A stretch of 64,000 nucleotides of DNA from Branchipolynoe longqiensis (lineage: Eukaryota > Annelida > Polychaeta > Phyllodocida > Polynoidae). Location: the NCBI GenBank assembly GCA_030323885.1, contig CM059191.1:103526292-103590291 (forward strand), given 5' to 3'. Position numbers and translations under genes: made by a program. Position 1 is the stretch's first letter; each line of letters starts with the position of its first letter. The notes beneath the pieces are model-generated. The model searched no databases and was not told the origin of the DNA. It was given only the letters and a program-made list of their open reading frames with translations. Positions 21,962 to 34,739 of the stretch are shown here, in pieces.

Positions 21962-22687
21962 AGGCCCTGTCACATTATGGCACATCTCGCAAACGTGCGG
22001 CCAAATCACTTTTTTATGTCGAGAATCACGAAACCTTTCAGCGTGGGGGACAAAGTTGGATGTATATATACTGTATACATAGTGTATCACCAATGTATGA
22101 CCAATGTATGGCTAATGTACCTCCTGGCGAAAAATGTTCGAATTACACTCACGGTACGTTCACAGAACGCCGGTGAAGGTTATATACGTTATTCGATGGC
22201 CAGAACTACACCTCATATGTTACATACGTCAAGACATGCTGGAGAAATGCTAAACGTACTTTAGACATACATTAGGCATACCTTTGGCATACGTTATCCA
22301 TACATTGTCAGTATGTGGGCTGTACATTCGCACTGCCTTTAATGTAGGTCAACGTAGTGCAACATAGTGCAATGTAGTGAACAACATTTGTCTAGCGTAT
22401 GTCTAATGTTCATCAAAGTACCCCTATTGCATACATAACATACCGCGGACTCAAATCCACACATTGTCAAACATTGTCATACGTCGAAAGATTTGTGCCT
22501 GCACAAAACTTTGCCGACCCCCTGACGTGTGACACCATATCTCGATGAACATTGACATACATTGACGTACGTATACCAACAAGCGCCTAATGCATGCGTA
22601 ACACATAACGACGTATCCCGACATATCGGCCAAAAATCACATACATCGGCGTATAATGGCATGATGCATCGTAATGTGACAGCCCCT
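21962..22687. mobile_element. TAA-type MITE family, copy 3
   Basis: 726 bp with ends AGGCCCTGTCACATTATGG and TCGTAATGTGACAGCCCCT. Flanks are TGA on the left and TTA on the right, so the target duplication has decayed. Shares AAACCTTTCAGCGTGGGGGA (about 22031-22050) with the copy at 63897, and TACGTCGAAAG plus the dyad TTTGTGCCTGCACAAA (22492-22507) with the copy at 13274. Confidence 0.85.
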
Positions 22688-22925
22688 TTAGCGGATTAAG
22701 ATTGATTATTTAAGATTGGTTATTTAGCCACTTCAGTAGGACCAAACTAATGTAGTAATGACACTCTGGGCTCATTTAGTTAGCATCTAGGGACTTCAAT
22801 TGCTGCTGCTACTGCATGAGGGTGTGAAACTGCGCAGTAAGGACGAGTAGGTGTGTGTGTGGAGGGGGGGGGGGGGTGATTGACAGACTGTTAACTGTCC
22901 TGCCACCACCCTTCCTGGTTTGGAC

Positions 22926-23160
22926 CAGACGCGGTGGCCGAACTGGGTAGAGTGTAGGCTTCCTCAATCGGAAGGTCGGGAGCTTGAAACCTGGCCTGAT
23001 CTAAACGATGACTTACCAAATTGATACTTGCCGCTACTTAGGCTGGTGGTCGGCATTATTAGGATAAGGAACGGACTGGTGGGATCAGTATCAGGATAAG
23101 GTGACTGAGTGGAAAATTGGGTCCTGGTGCCAACGGCCTGGTTTCTGTCAAAAGTAGGTA
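22926..23160 (+). mobile_element. SINE family A, 3'-truncated
   Basis: Clear head ACGCGGTGGCCGAACTGGGT and AGAGTGTAGGC, box B region GGTCGGGAGCTTGAAACC, body to GGCCTGGTTTCTGTC. The last third is missing. Confidence 0.85.
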
Positions 23161-23174
23161 ACCAATAGGACGCC

Positions 23175-23885
23175 TCAATGACGTCACTTTCCCTTCATGA
23201 CAGCTTATTCCCCTTCATGATGGCCCTTCCATGCATGACGATCATTTCCCTTCATGACTGGTCATTCCCCTTCATGACGGCTCATTCCCTTCATGACGGC
23301 TCATTCCCATTCATAGCTCCCTTTCCTCTCATGATGGTTCATTCCCCTTCATAACGGACATTTCCCTTCCTGACGGTCATGTCCCAGCATGACGGGCCTT
23401 TCCCTTCATGACGGTATTTTCATGACGGCCTCTTCCCGTCATGACGGTCATATGCATTCACGACGTCCTTCCCCTTCATGACGGCCCTCTTTCTTAATGG
23501 TAGCCCTTTACTTTCATAACGGTCCTTTGTCTTAATGACGGCCCTTTTTCTTAATGACTGTCCTTTGCTTTCATAGCGGACCTTTGTCTTAATGACGGCC
23601 CTTTGTCTTAATGACGGTCTGATTCCTTCATGACGGCCCTTTCTCATCATGAGTGCAAATTCCCTTCATGATGGTCATTTCCCTTCATGGCAACACTTTG
23701 CCTTCATGACGGGCATTTCCCTTCATGACGGTCCTTTCCCTTCATGACGGCCATTTCCCTTCATGACAGCCGTTTTCCTTCCTGAAGGCCATTTCCCTTC
23801 ATGACGGCCCATTGCCTTAATGATGTGCAGATGATTGTCCTCTATTTCAATACAAGACCATCCTTTTCATGACGGCCTTTCCGTC
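23175..23885 (+). repeat. About 19-bp minisatellite (TTCATGACGG)
   Basis: Imperfect units of CCCTTCATGACGGTCATTT and variants with TTAATGACGGCCC. Period wanders between about 16 and 22 bp. Confidence 0.85.
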
Positions 23886-23981
23886 TAAGAGCTAATTAAT
23901 TATTCATCCTAGACTAACTCTAACCACCACGCGCTATTCCTGCCCTCTGGTCTACCAGCCTACTAACCTATCCCTTGTGCT

Positions 23982-24283
23982 GTTCTCTGTGGCAGAGTGG
24001 TTAGAGTGTCTGACTTTTTTCTAGGTCGGACTCCTAATCTGAAGGTCGGTGGTTCGATTCCCTGTGGCCCCACCTCTGCCAATTTGGATTTCCACCGCTG
24101 TGTAGAACTTACAGCGACATCAAAGGCCAGTTGCTCTCATACCCTGTCTATGTGGTGTGGGAGGTTAAAAATCCCTTGGGTCGGTAAAAGTGTAGGCTTG
24201 GGCTTTCTATCGACAAACTGTCTAATGGTGAAAACAAGTCTATTCAGACTTATCCATGATAGGCAGACTTATCCATGATAGGC
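23982..24283 (+). mobile_element. SINE family B, full length
   Basis: tRNA-like head GTGGCAGAGTGGTTAGAGTG (box A) and GGTCGGTGGTTCGATTCCC (box B), then body CAATTTGGATTTCCACCGCT and GGTTAAAAATCCCTTGGGTC, and tail TTATCCATGATAGGCAG, the last 16 bp duplicated. An A10 run follows at 24301. Also at 51152 and as a tail at 2601. Confidence 0.88.
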
Positions 24284-24600
24284 GGCGTTATCTTCAAGAT
24301 AAAAAAAAAAGTGTCTGAAAACACACACTAGGGGGCACGCAAATGTGCATACTAGCTATTTGTGACGTCCATGTGTCTAATTGTGCTTGACACTATTACG
24401 CACAGTGCTAAATATAGATGTTACGTATGTGTGTGTGACCTACTGCTTATGTTGATGTTAATATCAGTGCATGACGAGAGGCTAGGCTTAGATAGTGTAA
24501 TCACCCCTGCACGTGAACCAGAGATTAGATATGCCAGGTTTAATTAATTATTGATAATAGGGGTATGGGTATTAAAGGGGTAAATGAGTCCATGGTAATG
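24284..24600. other. No gene recognised; left flank of the large satellite
   Basis: Unique-looking sequence. Near 24540-24600 it begins to show fragments of the satellite monomer (GGTAATGAGT, GATAATAGGGG). Confidence 0.5.
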
Positions 24601-25745
24601 AGTTGATGATTCAGCTCGTACTGATTTAGATGTGCCAGAGTAATCAGATACTGGTAATATGTGTGGATAATAGTGGATAGATGTACCTAGGCTAATAAGA
24701 TATCGGTAATGTATGTGGATAATAGTGGTTATTTGTACCCAAGGTTATCAGATACCTGTAATGGGTGTGGATAATAGTGGATAGATGTACGTAGGGCAAT
24801 CAGATACTGGTAATGTGTGTGGATAACAGTGGATAGATGTAACCAAGGTAATCAGATACTAGTAATGGGTGTGGATAACAGTGGATAGATGTACCCAAGG
24901 TAATCAGATACTGGTAATGTGTGTGGATAATAGTGGATAGATGTATCCAAGGTAATCAGATACTGGTAATGTGTGTGGATAATAGTGGATAGATGTATCC
25001 AAGGTAATCAGATACTGGTAATGTGTGTAGATAATAGTGGATAGATGTACCCAAGGTAATCAGATACTGGTAATGTGTGTGGATAATAGTGGATAGATGT
25101 ATCCAAGGTAATCAGATACTAGTAATGTGTGTGGATAATAGTGGATAGATGTATCCAAGGTAATCAGATACTGGTAATGTGTGTGGATAATAGTGGATAG
25201 ATGTACCCAAGGTAATCGGATACTGGTAATGTGTGTGGATAATAGTGGATAGATGTACCCAAGGTAATCAGATACTAGTAATGTGTGTGGATAATAGTGG
25301 ATAGATGTATCCAAGGTAATCAGATACTGGTAATGTGTGTGGATAATAGTGGATAGATGTACCCAAGGTAATCAGATACTAGTAATGTGTGTGGATAACA
25401 GTGGATAGATGTATCCAAGGTAATCAGATACTAGTAATGTGTGTGGATAATAGTGGATAGATGTATCCAAGGTAATCAGATACTGGTAATGTGTGTGGAT
25501 AATAGTGGATAGATGTACCCAAGGTAATCAGATACTACTTTACTAGTAGTGTGTGTGGATAATAGTGGATAGATGTATCCAAGGTAATCAGATACTAGTA
25601 ATGTGTGTGGATAATAGTGGATAGATGTACCCAAGGTAACCAGATAATATTTTACTAGTAGTCTGTGTGGATAATAGTGGATAGATATACCTAGCGCAAA
25701 CAGATACTGGTAATGTGTGTGGATAATAGTGGATACATGTACCTA
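24601..25745 (+). repeat. 52-bp satellite, subfamily A
   Basis: About 22 units of GTAATGTGTGTGGATAATAG, TGGATAGATGTACCCAAGGT, AATCAGATACTG. First units are diverged; the middle is fairly uniform with CCCAAGG/TCCAAGG and ACTGG/ACTAG variants. It aligns along its length with subfamily B, so both descend from one ancestral monomer. Confidence 0.95.
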
Positions 25746-27633
25746 CTGTAATCAGATACTGGTAATGCCTGTGCATAAGCATGAATAGATGCACCTAGTG
25801 TAACCAGTTAGGGGTAATGCCTGTGTATAATCGTGAATAGATGTACCTAGTATAATCAGTTACTGATAATGCCTGTGTATAATCGTGAATAGATGTCCCT
25901 AGTGTAACCAGTTCCTTATAATGCCTGTGTATAATCGTGAATACATGTACCTAGTATAACCAGTTACTGATAATGCCTGTGTATAATCGTGAATAGATGT
26001 ACCTAGTATAACCAGTTTCTGATAATGCCTGTGTAAATCTGAATAGATGTACCTGATCCAGTATGATATGCTGGTATAACGTGAATAGATGTACCTAGTA
26101 TAACCAGTTACTGATAATGCCTGTGTATAATCGTGAATAGATGTACCTAGTATAACCAGTTACTGATAATGCCTGTGTATAATCGTGAATAGATGTACCT
26201 AGTATAACCAGTTACTGATAATGCCTGTGTATAATCGTGAATAGATGTACCTAGTATAACCAGTTACTGATAATGCCTGTGTATAATCGTGAATAGATGT
26301 ACCTAGTATAACCAGTTACTGATAATGCCTGTGTATAATCGTGAATAGATGTACCTAGTATAACCAGTTACTGATAATGCCTGTGTATAATCGTGAATAG
26401 ATGTACCTAGTATAACCAGTTACTGATAATGCCTGTGTATAATCGTGAATAGATGTACCTAGTATAACCAGTTACTGATAATGCCTGTGTATAATCGTGA
26501 ATAGATGTACCTAGTATAACCAGTTACTGATAATGCCTGTGTATAATCGTGAATAGATGTACCTAGTATAACCAGTTACTGATAATGCCTGTGTATAATC
26601 GTGAATAGATGTACCTAGTATAACCAGTGATACCTGTATAACGTGTAATGCCTGTGTATAATCGTGAATAGATGTATCTAGTGTAACCAGTTCCTGCTAA
26701 TGCCTGTGTATAATCGTGAATAGATGCACCTAGTATAACCAGTTCCTTATAATGCCTGTGTATAATCGTGAATAGATGTACCTAGTATAACCAGTTCCTT
26801 ATAATGCCTGTGTATAATCGTGAATAGATGTATCTAGTGTAACCAGTTCCTGCTAATGCCTGTGTATAATCGTGAATAGATGTACCTAGTATAACCAGTT
26901 CCTTATAATGCCTGTGTATAATCGTGAATAGATGTATCTAGTGTAACCAGTTCCTGCTAATGCCTGTGTATAATCGTGAATAGATGCACCTAGTATAACC
27001 AGTTCCTTATAATGCCTGTGTATAATAGTGAATAGATGTACCTAGTATAACCAGTTACTGATAATGCCTGTGTATAATCGTGAATAGATGTACCCAGTAT
27101 AACCAATTCCTTATAATGCATGTGTATAATCGTGAATAGATCTACCTAGTGTAACCAATTACTGATAATGCCTGTGTATAATCGTGAATAGATGTACCTA
27201 GTATAACCAGTTACTGAAAATGCCTGTGTATAATCGTGAATGGTTGTACCTAGTATAACCAGTTACTGATAATGCCTGTGTATTGTCGTGAATAAATGTA
27301 CCTAGTATAACCAGTTACTGATAATGCCTGTGTATAATCATGAATAGATGTACCTACTATAACCAGTTACTGATAATGCCTGTGTATAATCGTGAATAGA
27401 TGTACCTAGTATAACCAGTTCCTGATAATCCCTGTGTATAATCGTGAATAGATGTACCTAGTGTAACCAGTTACTGATTATGCCTGTGTATAATCATGAA
27501 TAGATGTACCTAGTATAACCACTTCCTGATAATGCCTGTGTATAATCGTGAATAGATGTACCTAGTATAACCAGTTCCTGATAATGCCTGTGTATAATCA
27601 AGAATACATGTACCTAGTGTAACCAGTTACTGA
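25746..27633 (+). repeat. 52-bp satellite, subfamily B, forward arm 1
   Basis: Units of GATAATGCCTGTGTATAATC, GTGAATAGATGTACCTAGTA, TAACCAGTTACT. Ten consecutive units at 26113-26629 are identical, bordered on both sides by damaged units (about 26052-26080 and 26626-26650). Ends at the dyad centred on 27630-27633. Confidence 0.95.
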
Positions 27634-30073
27634 TAACTGGTTATAGTAGGTACATCTATTCACGAGTATACACAGGCATTATCAGTAACTGGTTATACTA
27701 GGTACATTTATTCACGATAATACACAGGCATTATCAGTAACTGGTTATACTAAGTACATCCATTCACGATTATACACAGGCATTATCAGTAACTGGTTAT
27801 ACTAGGTACATCTATTCACGATTATACACAGGCATTATCAGTAATTGGTTACACTAGGTACATCTATTCACGATTATGCACATGCATTATAAGGAACTGG
27901 TTATACTAGGTACATTTATTCACGATTATACACAGGCATTATCAGTAACTGGTTATACTAGGTACATTTATTCACGATAATACACAGGCATTATCAGTAA
28001 CTGGTTATACTAGGTACATCTATTCACGATTATACACAGGCATTATCAGTAACTGGTTATACTAGGTACATCTATTCATGATTATACACAGGCATTATCA
28101 GTAATTGGTTACACTAGGTACATCTATTCACGATTATACACATGCATTATAAGGAACTGGTTATACTAGGTACATCTATTCACGATTATACACATGCATT
28201 ATCAGGAACTGGTTATACTAGGTACATCTATTCACGATTATACACAGGCATTATCAGTAATTGGTTACACTAGGTACATCTATTCACGATTATACACAGG
28301 CATTATCAGGAACTGGTTATACTAGGTATATCTATTCACGATTATATACAGGTATTATAAGGAACTGGTTATACTAGGGACATCTATTCACGATTATACA
28401 CAGGCATTATCAGGAACTGGTTTTACTAGGTACAGCTATTCACGATTATACACAGGCATTATCAGGAACTGGTTTTACTAGGTACAACTATTCACGATAA
28501 TACACAGGCATTATCAGTAATTGGTTCCACTAGGTACATCTATTCACGATTATACACAGCCATTATCAGTAACTGGTTATACTAGGTACATCTATTCACG
28601 ATTATACACAGGCATTATAAGGAACTAGTTATGCTAGGTACATCTATTCACGATTATACACATGCATTATAAGGAACTGGTTATACTGGGTACATCTATT
28701 CACGATTATGCACAGGCATTATCAGTAACTGGTTATACTAGGTACATCTATTCACGATTATACGCATGCATTATCAGTAACTGGATATACTAGGTACATC
28801 CATTCACGATTATACACAGGCATTATCAGGAACTGATTATACTAGGTAAATCTATTCACGATTATACACAGGCATTATCAGTAATTGGCTACACTAGGTA
28901 CATCTATTCACGATTATACGCATGCATTATCAGTAACTGGTTATACTAGGTACATCTATTCACGATTATACACAGGCATTATTAGTAACTGGTTATACTA
29001 GGTACATCTATTCATAATTATACACAGGCATTGTCAGGAACTGGTTATACTAGGTACATCTATTCACGATTATACACAGGCATTATCAGGAAGTGGTTCT
29101 ACTAGGTACATCTTTTCACAATTATACACAGGCATTATCAGTAATTGGTTACCCTAGGCACACCTATTCACGATTATACACAGGCATTATCAGTAACTGA
29201 TTATACTAGGTACATCTATTCACGATTATACACAGGCATTATCAGTAACTGGTTATACTAGGTACATCTATTCACAATTATACACAGGCATTATCAGTAA
29301 TTGGTTACACCCGGTACATCAATTCACGATTATACACATGCATTATCAGGAACTGGTTACACTAGGTACATCTATTCACGATTATACACAGGCATTATCA
29401 GTCACTGGTTATACTAGGTACATCTATTCACGATTATACACATGTATTATCAGTAACTGGTTATACTAGGTACATCTATTCACGATTATACACAGGCATT
29501 ATCAGTAACTGGTTATACTAGGTACATCTATTCACGATTATACTCAGGCATTATCAGTAACTGATTATACTAGTTACATCTATTCACGATTATACACAGG
29601 CATTATCAGTAACTGGTTATACTACGTACATCTATTCACGATTATACACAGGCATTATCAGTAACTGGTTATACTAGGTACATCTATTCACGATTATACA
29701 CAGGCATTATCAGGAACTGGTTATACTAGGTACATCTATTCACGATTATACACAGGCATTATAAGGAACTGGTTATACTAGGTACATCTATTCACTATTA
29801 TACACATGCATTATAAGGAACTGGTTATACTAGGTACATCTATTCACGATTATACACAGGCATTATCAGGAACTGGTTTTACTAGGTACAACTATTCACG
29901 ATTATACACATGCATTATCAAGAACTGGTTTTACTAGGTACAACTATTTATGATTATACACAGGCATTATCAGTAATTGGTTACACTAGGTACATCTATT
30001 CACGATTATACACAGCCATTATCAGTAACTGGTTACACTAGGTACATCTATTCATGATTATACACAGGCATTA
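27634..30073 (-). repeat. 52-bp satellite, subfamily B, inverted arm
   Basis: The same monomer in the opposite orientation (TAACTGGTTATACTAGGTAC, ATCTATTCACGATTATACAC, AGGCATTATCAG) for about 47 units. The order of variant monomers just after 27634 mirrors the order at 27060-27372. Confidence 0.96.
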
Positions 30074-32005
30074 CTGATAATGCCTGTGTATAATCGTGAA
30101 TCGATGTACCTAGTATAAGCAGTTCCTGATAATGCCTGTGTATAATCGTGAATAGATGTACTTAGTATAAGCAGTTCCTGATAATGCCTGTGTATAATCG
30201 TGAATAGATGTACCTAGTGTAACCAGTTACTGATAATGCCTGTGTATAATCGTGAATAGATGTACCTAGTATAACCACTTCCTGATAATGCCTGTGTATA
30301 ATCGTGAATAGATGTACCTAGTGTAACCAGTTACTGATAATGCCTGTGTATAATCGTGAATAGATGTACCTAGTATAACCACTTCCTGATAATGCCTGTG
30401 TATAATCGTGAATAGATGTACCTAGTATAACCAGTTCCTGATAATGCCTGTGTATAATCAAGAATAGATGTACCTAGTATAACCAGTTACTGATAATGGA
30501 TGTGTATAATCGTGAATAGATGTACCTAGTGTAACCAATTACTGATAATGCCTGTGTATAATCGTGAATAGTTGTACCTAGTAAAACCAGTTCCTGATAA
30601 TGCCTGTGTATAATCGTGAATAGTTGTACCTAGTAAAACCAGTTCCTGATAATGCCTGTGTATAATCGTGAATAGATGTACCTAGTATAACCAGTTCCTT
30701 ATAATGCCTGTGTATAATCGTGAATAGATGTACCTAGTATAACCAGTTCCTTATAATGCCTGTGTATAATCGTGAATAGATGTACCTAGTATAACCAGTT
30801 CCTGATAATGCCTGTGTATAATCGTGAATAGATGTACCTAGTGTAACCAATTACTGATAATGCCTGTGTATAATCGTGAATAGATGTACCTAGTATAACC
30901 AGTTTCCTGATAATGCATGTGTATAATCGTGAATAGATGTACCTAGTATAACCAGTTCCTTATAATGCATGTGTATAATCGTGAATAGATGTACCTAGTG
31001 TAACCAATTACTGATAATGCCTGTGTATAATCGTGAATAGATGTACCTAGTATAACCAGTTACTGATAATGCCTGTGTATAATCGTGAATGGATGTACCT
31101 AGTATAACCAGTTACTGATAATGCCTGTGTATTGTCGTGAATAAATGTACCTAGTATAACCAGTTACTGATAATGCCTGTGTATAATCATGAATAGATGT
31201 ACCTACTATAACCAGTTACTGATAATGCCTGTGTATAATCGTGAATAGATGTACCTAGTATAACCAGTTCCTGATAATCCCTGTGTATAATCGTGAATAG
31301 ATGTACCTAGTGTAACCAATTACTGATAATGGCTGTGTATAATCGTGAATAGATGTACCTAGTGTAACCAATCACTGATAATGCCTGTGTATAATCGTGA
31401 ATAGATGTACCTAGTATAACCAGTTCCTGATAATGCATGTGTATAATCAAGAATAGATGTACCTAGTGTAACCAATATCTGATAATGCCTGTGTATAATC
31501 ATGAATAGATGTACCTAGTGTAACCAGTTACTGATAATGGCTGTGTATAATCGTGAATAGATGTACCTAGTGTAACCAGTTACTGATAATGCCTGTGTAT
31601 AATCGTGAATAGTTGTCCCTAGTAAAACCAGTTCTTGGTAATGCATGTGTATAATCGTGAATAGTTGTACCTAGTAAAACAAGTTCCTGATAATGCCTGT
31701 GTATAATCGTGAATAGATGTACCTAGTATAACCAGTTCCTTATAATGCCTGTGTATAATAGTGAATAGATGTACCTAGTATAACCAGTTACTGATAATGC
31801 CTGTGTATAATCGTGAATAGATGTACCTAGTATAACCAGTTCCTTATAATGCCTGTGTATAATAGTGAATAGATGTACCTAGTATAACCAGTTACTGATA
31901 ATGCCTGTGTATAATCGTGAATAAATGTACCTAGTGTAACCAGGACCTGATAATGCCTGTGTATAATCGTGAATAAATGTACCTAGTGTAACCAGTTACT
32001 GGCAC
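30074..32005 (+). repeat. 52-bp satellite, subfamily B, forward arm 2
   Basis: Forward orientation resumes at CTGATAATGCCTGTGTA. The series of variant units at about 30910-31420 repeats the series at 27061-27570 with a constant offset of 3849 bp, so this is a higher-order repeat. Confidence 0.95.
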
Positions 32006-32725
32006 TTACTGCATGTATTGCCCGGGTAGCTGTAATTAGAGTGGAGAGAGTTACTAATCCTGAGTATATGTATAGTATTAGACAGATCCCCCTGGTGTAA
32101 TCAGTGACTGATATCACCGTGCAATATGTACTACATATACCTCGAGTAATCTGTTATTGAAACTCACTATATATTGGCTGAAAGCTAAATCCACCTGTGA
32201 CACTATTCTTCTTTTTTCTTCTTCTTGTATTTGTCTCAAACTCTTGTTGATTTTAGACTATTTCATAATATTTATGTGAATGAATGTAACATGACATGGC
32301 CAGAAGACCAGTGCCTCGGAGCTGAAAAAAAACAACCTTTATTCGCTGAATAAAATGATCATTTACCATCAACAACAAAAGTTAGGTATTGCTAAGCCAT
32401 GTGTGTATTATGAAATGTAGATACACCCCGTGTAATCCGTGATATTTGGTATCTACATTAGAGGGAATGAATGCTCCTAGTGTTACATGACAAGTAGCTG
32501 ACACCGAGTGAAGCTACATATACTTCAGTCGATTCAGAAGTTGACATTGCACTGAGATGTACATAATGAGATAATGAACTTAGCAGGCCCTGCAGGTAAT
32601 CAATGATGGACAATGCCTGTATGTGTAGAAGGTGTGGCGGTCACTGGAGGTAATTAAGGACGTCCTTAGGGTTTGCAAATATGGTGCTCGGTTTTAGGCA
32701 ATGTCAGTAAGTGTAGATAAGAGTG
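32006..32725. other. Right flank of the large satellite; no gene
   Basis: Contains scattered decayed monomer pieces (GTAATCAGTGACTGATATC, GTAATCCGTGATATTTGG) and a fragment shared with 5200-5250 (AGAAGACCAGTGCCTCGGAG). No coding signal. Confidence 0.55.
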
Positions 32726-34725
32726 AAGCCTCAACAACGCAATCCCACCCCTACCACCCCGCCACCCATCCACCACCCCACCACCACCACCACCACCACC
32801 ACCAAGCCACCACAACAACCCCACCCCCACCACTCCACAAACACCACCACCGACCACCACCACAACCCCAGCCCTACCACCCCACCACCACCACCACCAC
32901 AACAACCCCACCCCTACCACCCCGCCACCCAGCCACCACCCCACCACCACCACCACAACCACCACCACCACCACCACCAAGCCACCACAACAACCCCACC
33001 CCCACCACCCCACAAACACCACCACCACCACCACCACCACAACCCCAGCCCTACCACCCAACCACCACCACAACACCCCACCCCCACCACCCCGCCACCC
33101 AGCCACCACCCCACCACCACCCACCACACCACCACCACCACCACCACCACCACCAACCACCACAACAACCCCACCCCCACCACCCCACCAACACCACCAC
33201 CAGCACCACCACACCCCAGCCCTACCCACCCCACCACCACCACCACCACAACAACCCCCACCCCACCACCTCCCCACCACCACCACCACACACAACCCCA
33301 CCCGTACCACCCCACCACCACCACCACAACAACAACCCCACCCCTATCACCCCACCACCACCCCACCACCCCCACCCCCACCACAACCACCACCACAACA
33401 ACCCCACCCCATCACCCCCACCACCACCCCACCACCACCACAACAACCCCCCACACCACCACAACCACCCACCACCACCACAACACCCCACCCCACCACC
33501 CTACCAACCCACCACCCACCACCACTACCACCACAACCCCACCCCCCACCACCACCACCACAACAACAACCCCACCACCACCACCACCACCACCAACCCA
33601 CCACCACCACCACCACCCACACACCACCCCCACCCCCTACCACCTCCCCGCCACCACCACCCCCACCACCCCCCACCCCCACCACCCACCACCCCACCAC
33701 CCCACCACCACCACCACAACCACCACCCCCACCACACCCCACCCCACCACAACCCCACCACCACCAGCCACCCAACCACCCCACCCCACCACCTCCCCAC
33801 CACCACCACCCAACCCCCCCACCCCACCACCACCACCACACACCCCACCCCCCCCACCACAACCACCAACGCACCGCCACAACCCCCCCCCACCACAACC
33901 CCACCACCAACCCACCACCCCCCACCAACCCACCACCACAACCCCCCCAACCACAACCCCCACCACCAACCCACCACCACCAACGCCCGCCACAACCCCA
34001 CCCCACCACAACCCCACCACTAACAACCACCACCAACCCACCACCACCACCAACTCACCACCACAACCCCCACCACCACACCACCACCACCACCAACTCA
34101 CCACCACAACCCCCACCACCACGACCCCCCACCACCAACCAACCAACCACCACCAACCACCACCACCACCCCCAACCACAACCCCGCCCCACCACCAACC
34201 CACCCACCACACACCCCACCCCACCAAAACCCCCACCACCAACCCACCACCACCACCAACCCACCACAACCCCCACCACCAGGAACCCACCACCACAACC
34301 CCACCCCACCACAACCCCCCACCCCAACCCCAGCCCAACCACCACCACCACCACCCGCACCCCACCCCAACCCCAGCCCCACCACCACCACCATCCCCAC
34401 CCCAACCCCAGCCCCACCCCCAAAACCACCCGCACCCCAACCCCAGCCCCACCACCACCACCATCCCCACCCCAACCCCAGCCCCACCACCACCACCACC
34501 CGCACCCCAACCCCAGCCCCACCACCACCACCATCCCCACCCCAACCCCAGCCCCACCACCAAAACCACCCGCACCCCAACCCCAGCCCCACCACCACCA
34601 CCATCCCCACCCCAACCCCAGCCCCCAGCCCCTACCACCACCCCCACCCCAGCCCCAACACCACAACCACCCCCACCGCAACCCCAGCCCCACCTCTCCC
34701 ACGCGCATCCTCGTTTGTTTTAAGC
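32726..34725 (+). repeat. 2-kb CCACCA / CCCCAACCCCAGC low-complexity tract
   Basis: Composed of CCACCACCA, CAACCCCACC and, from about 34.32 kb, a longer unit CACCCCAACCCCAGCCCCAC. The + strand has almost no G or T; the minus strand is a continuous G-rich potential quadruplex sequence. Histidine/proline/threonine and glycine/valine/tryptophan open frames are compositional. Confidence 0.95.
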
Positions 34726-34739
34726 CCAGTCTAGGTCCT

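Noticed and set aside
24601..32005. CRISPR-like array
   Set aside because: Units are head-to-tail satellite monomers without unique spacers, in a eukaryotic genome.
32701..34723. 440- and 666-codon H/P/T-rich frames
   Set aside because: CCACCA low complexity; multiple frames open on both strands.
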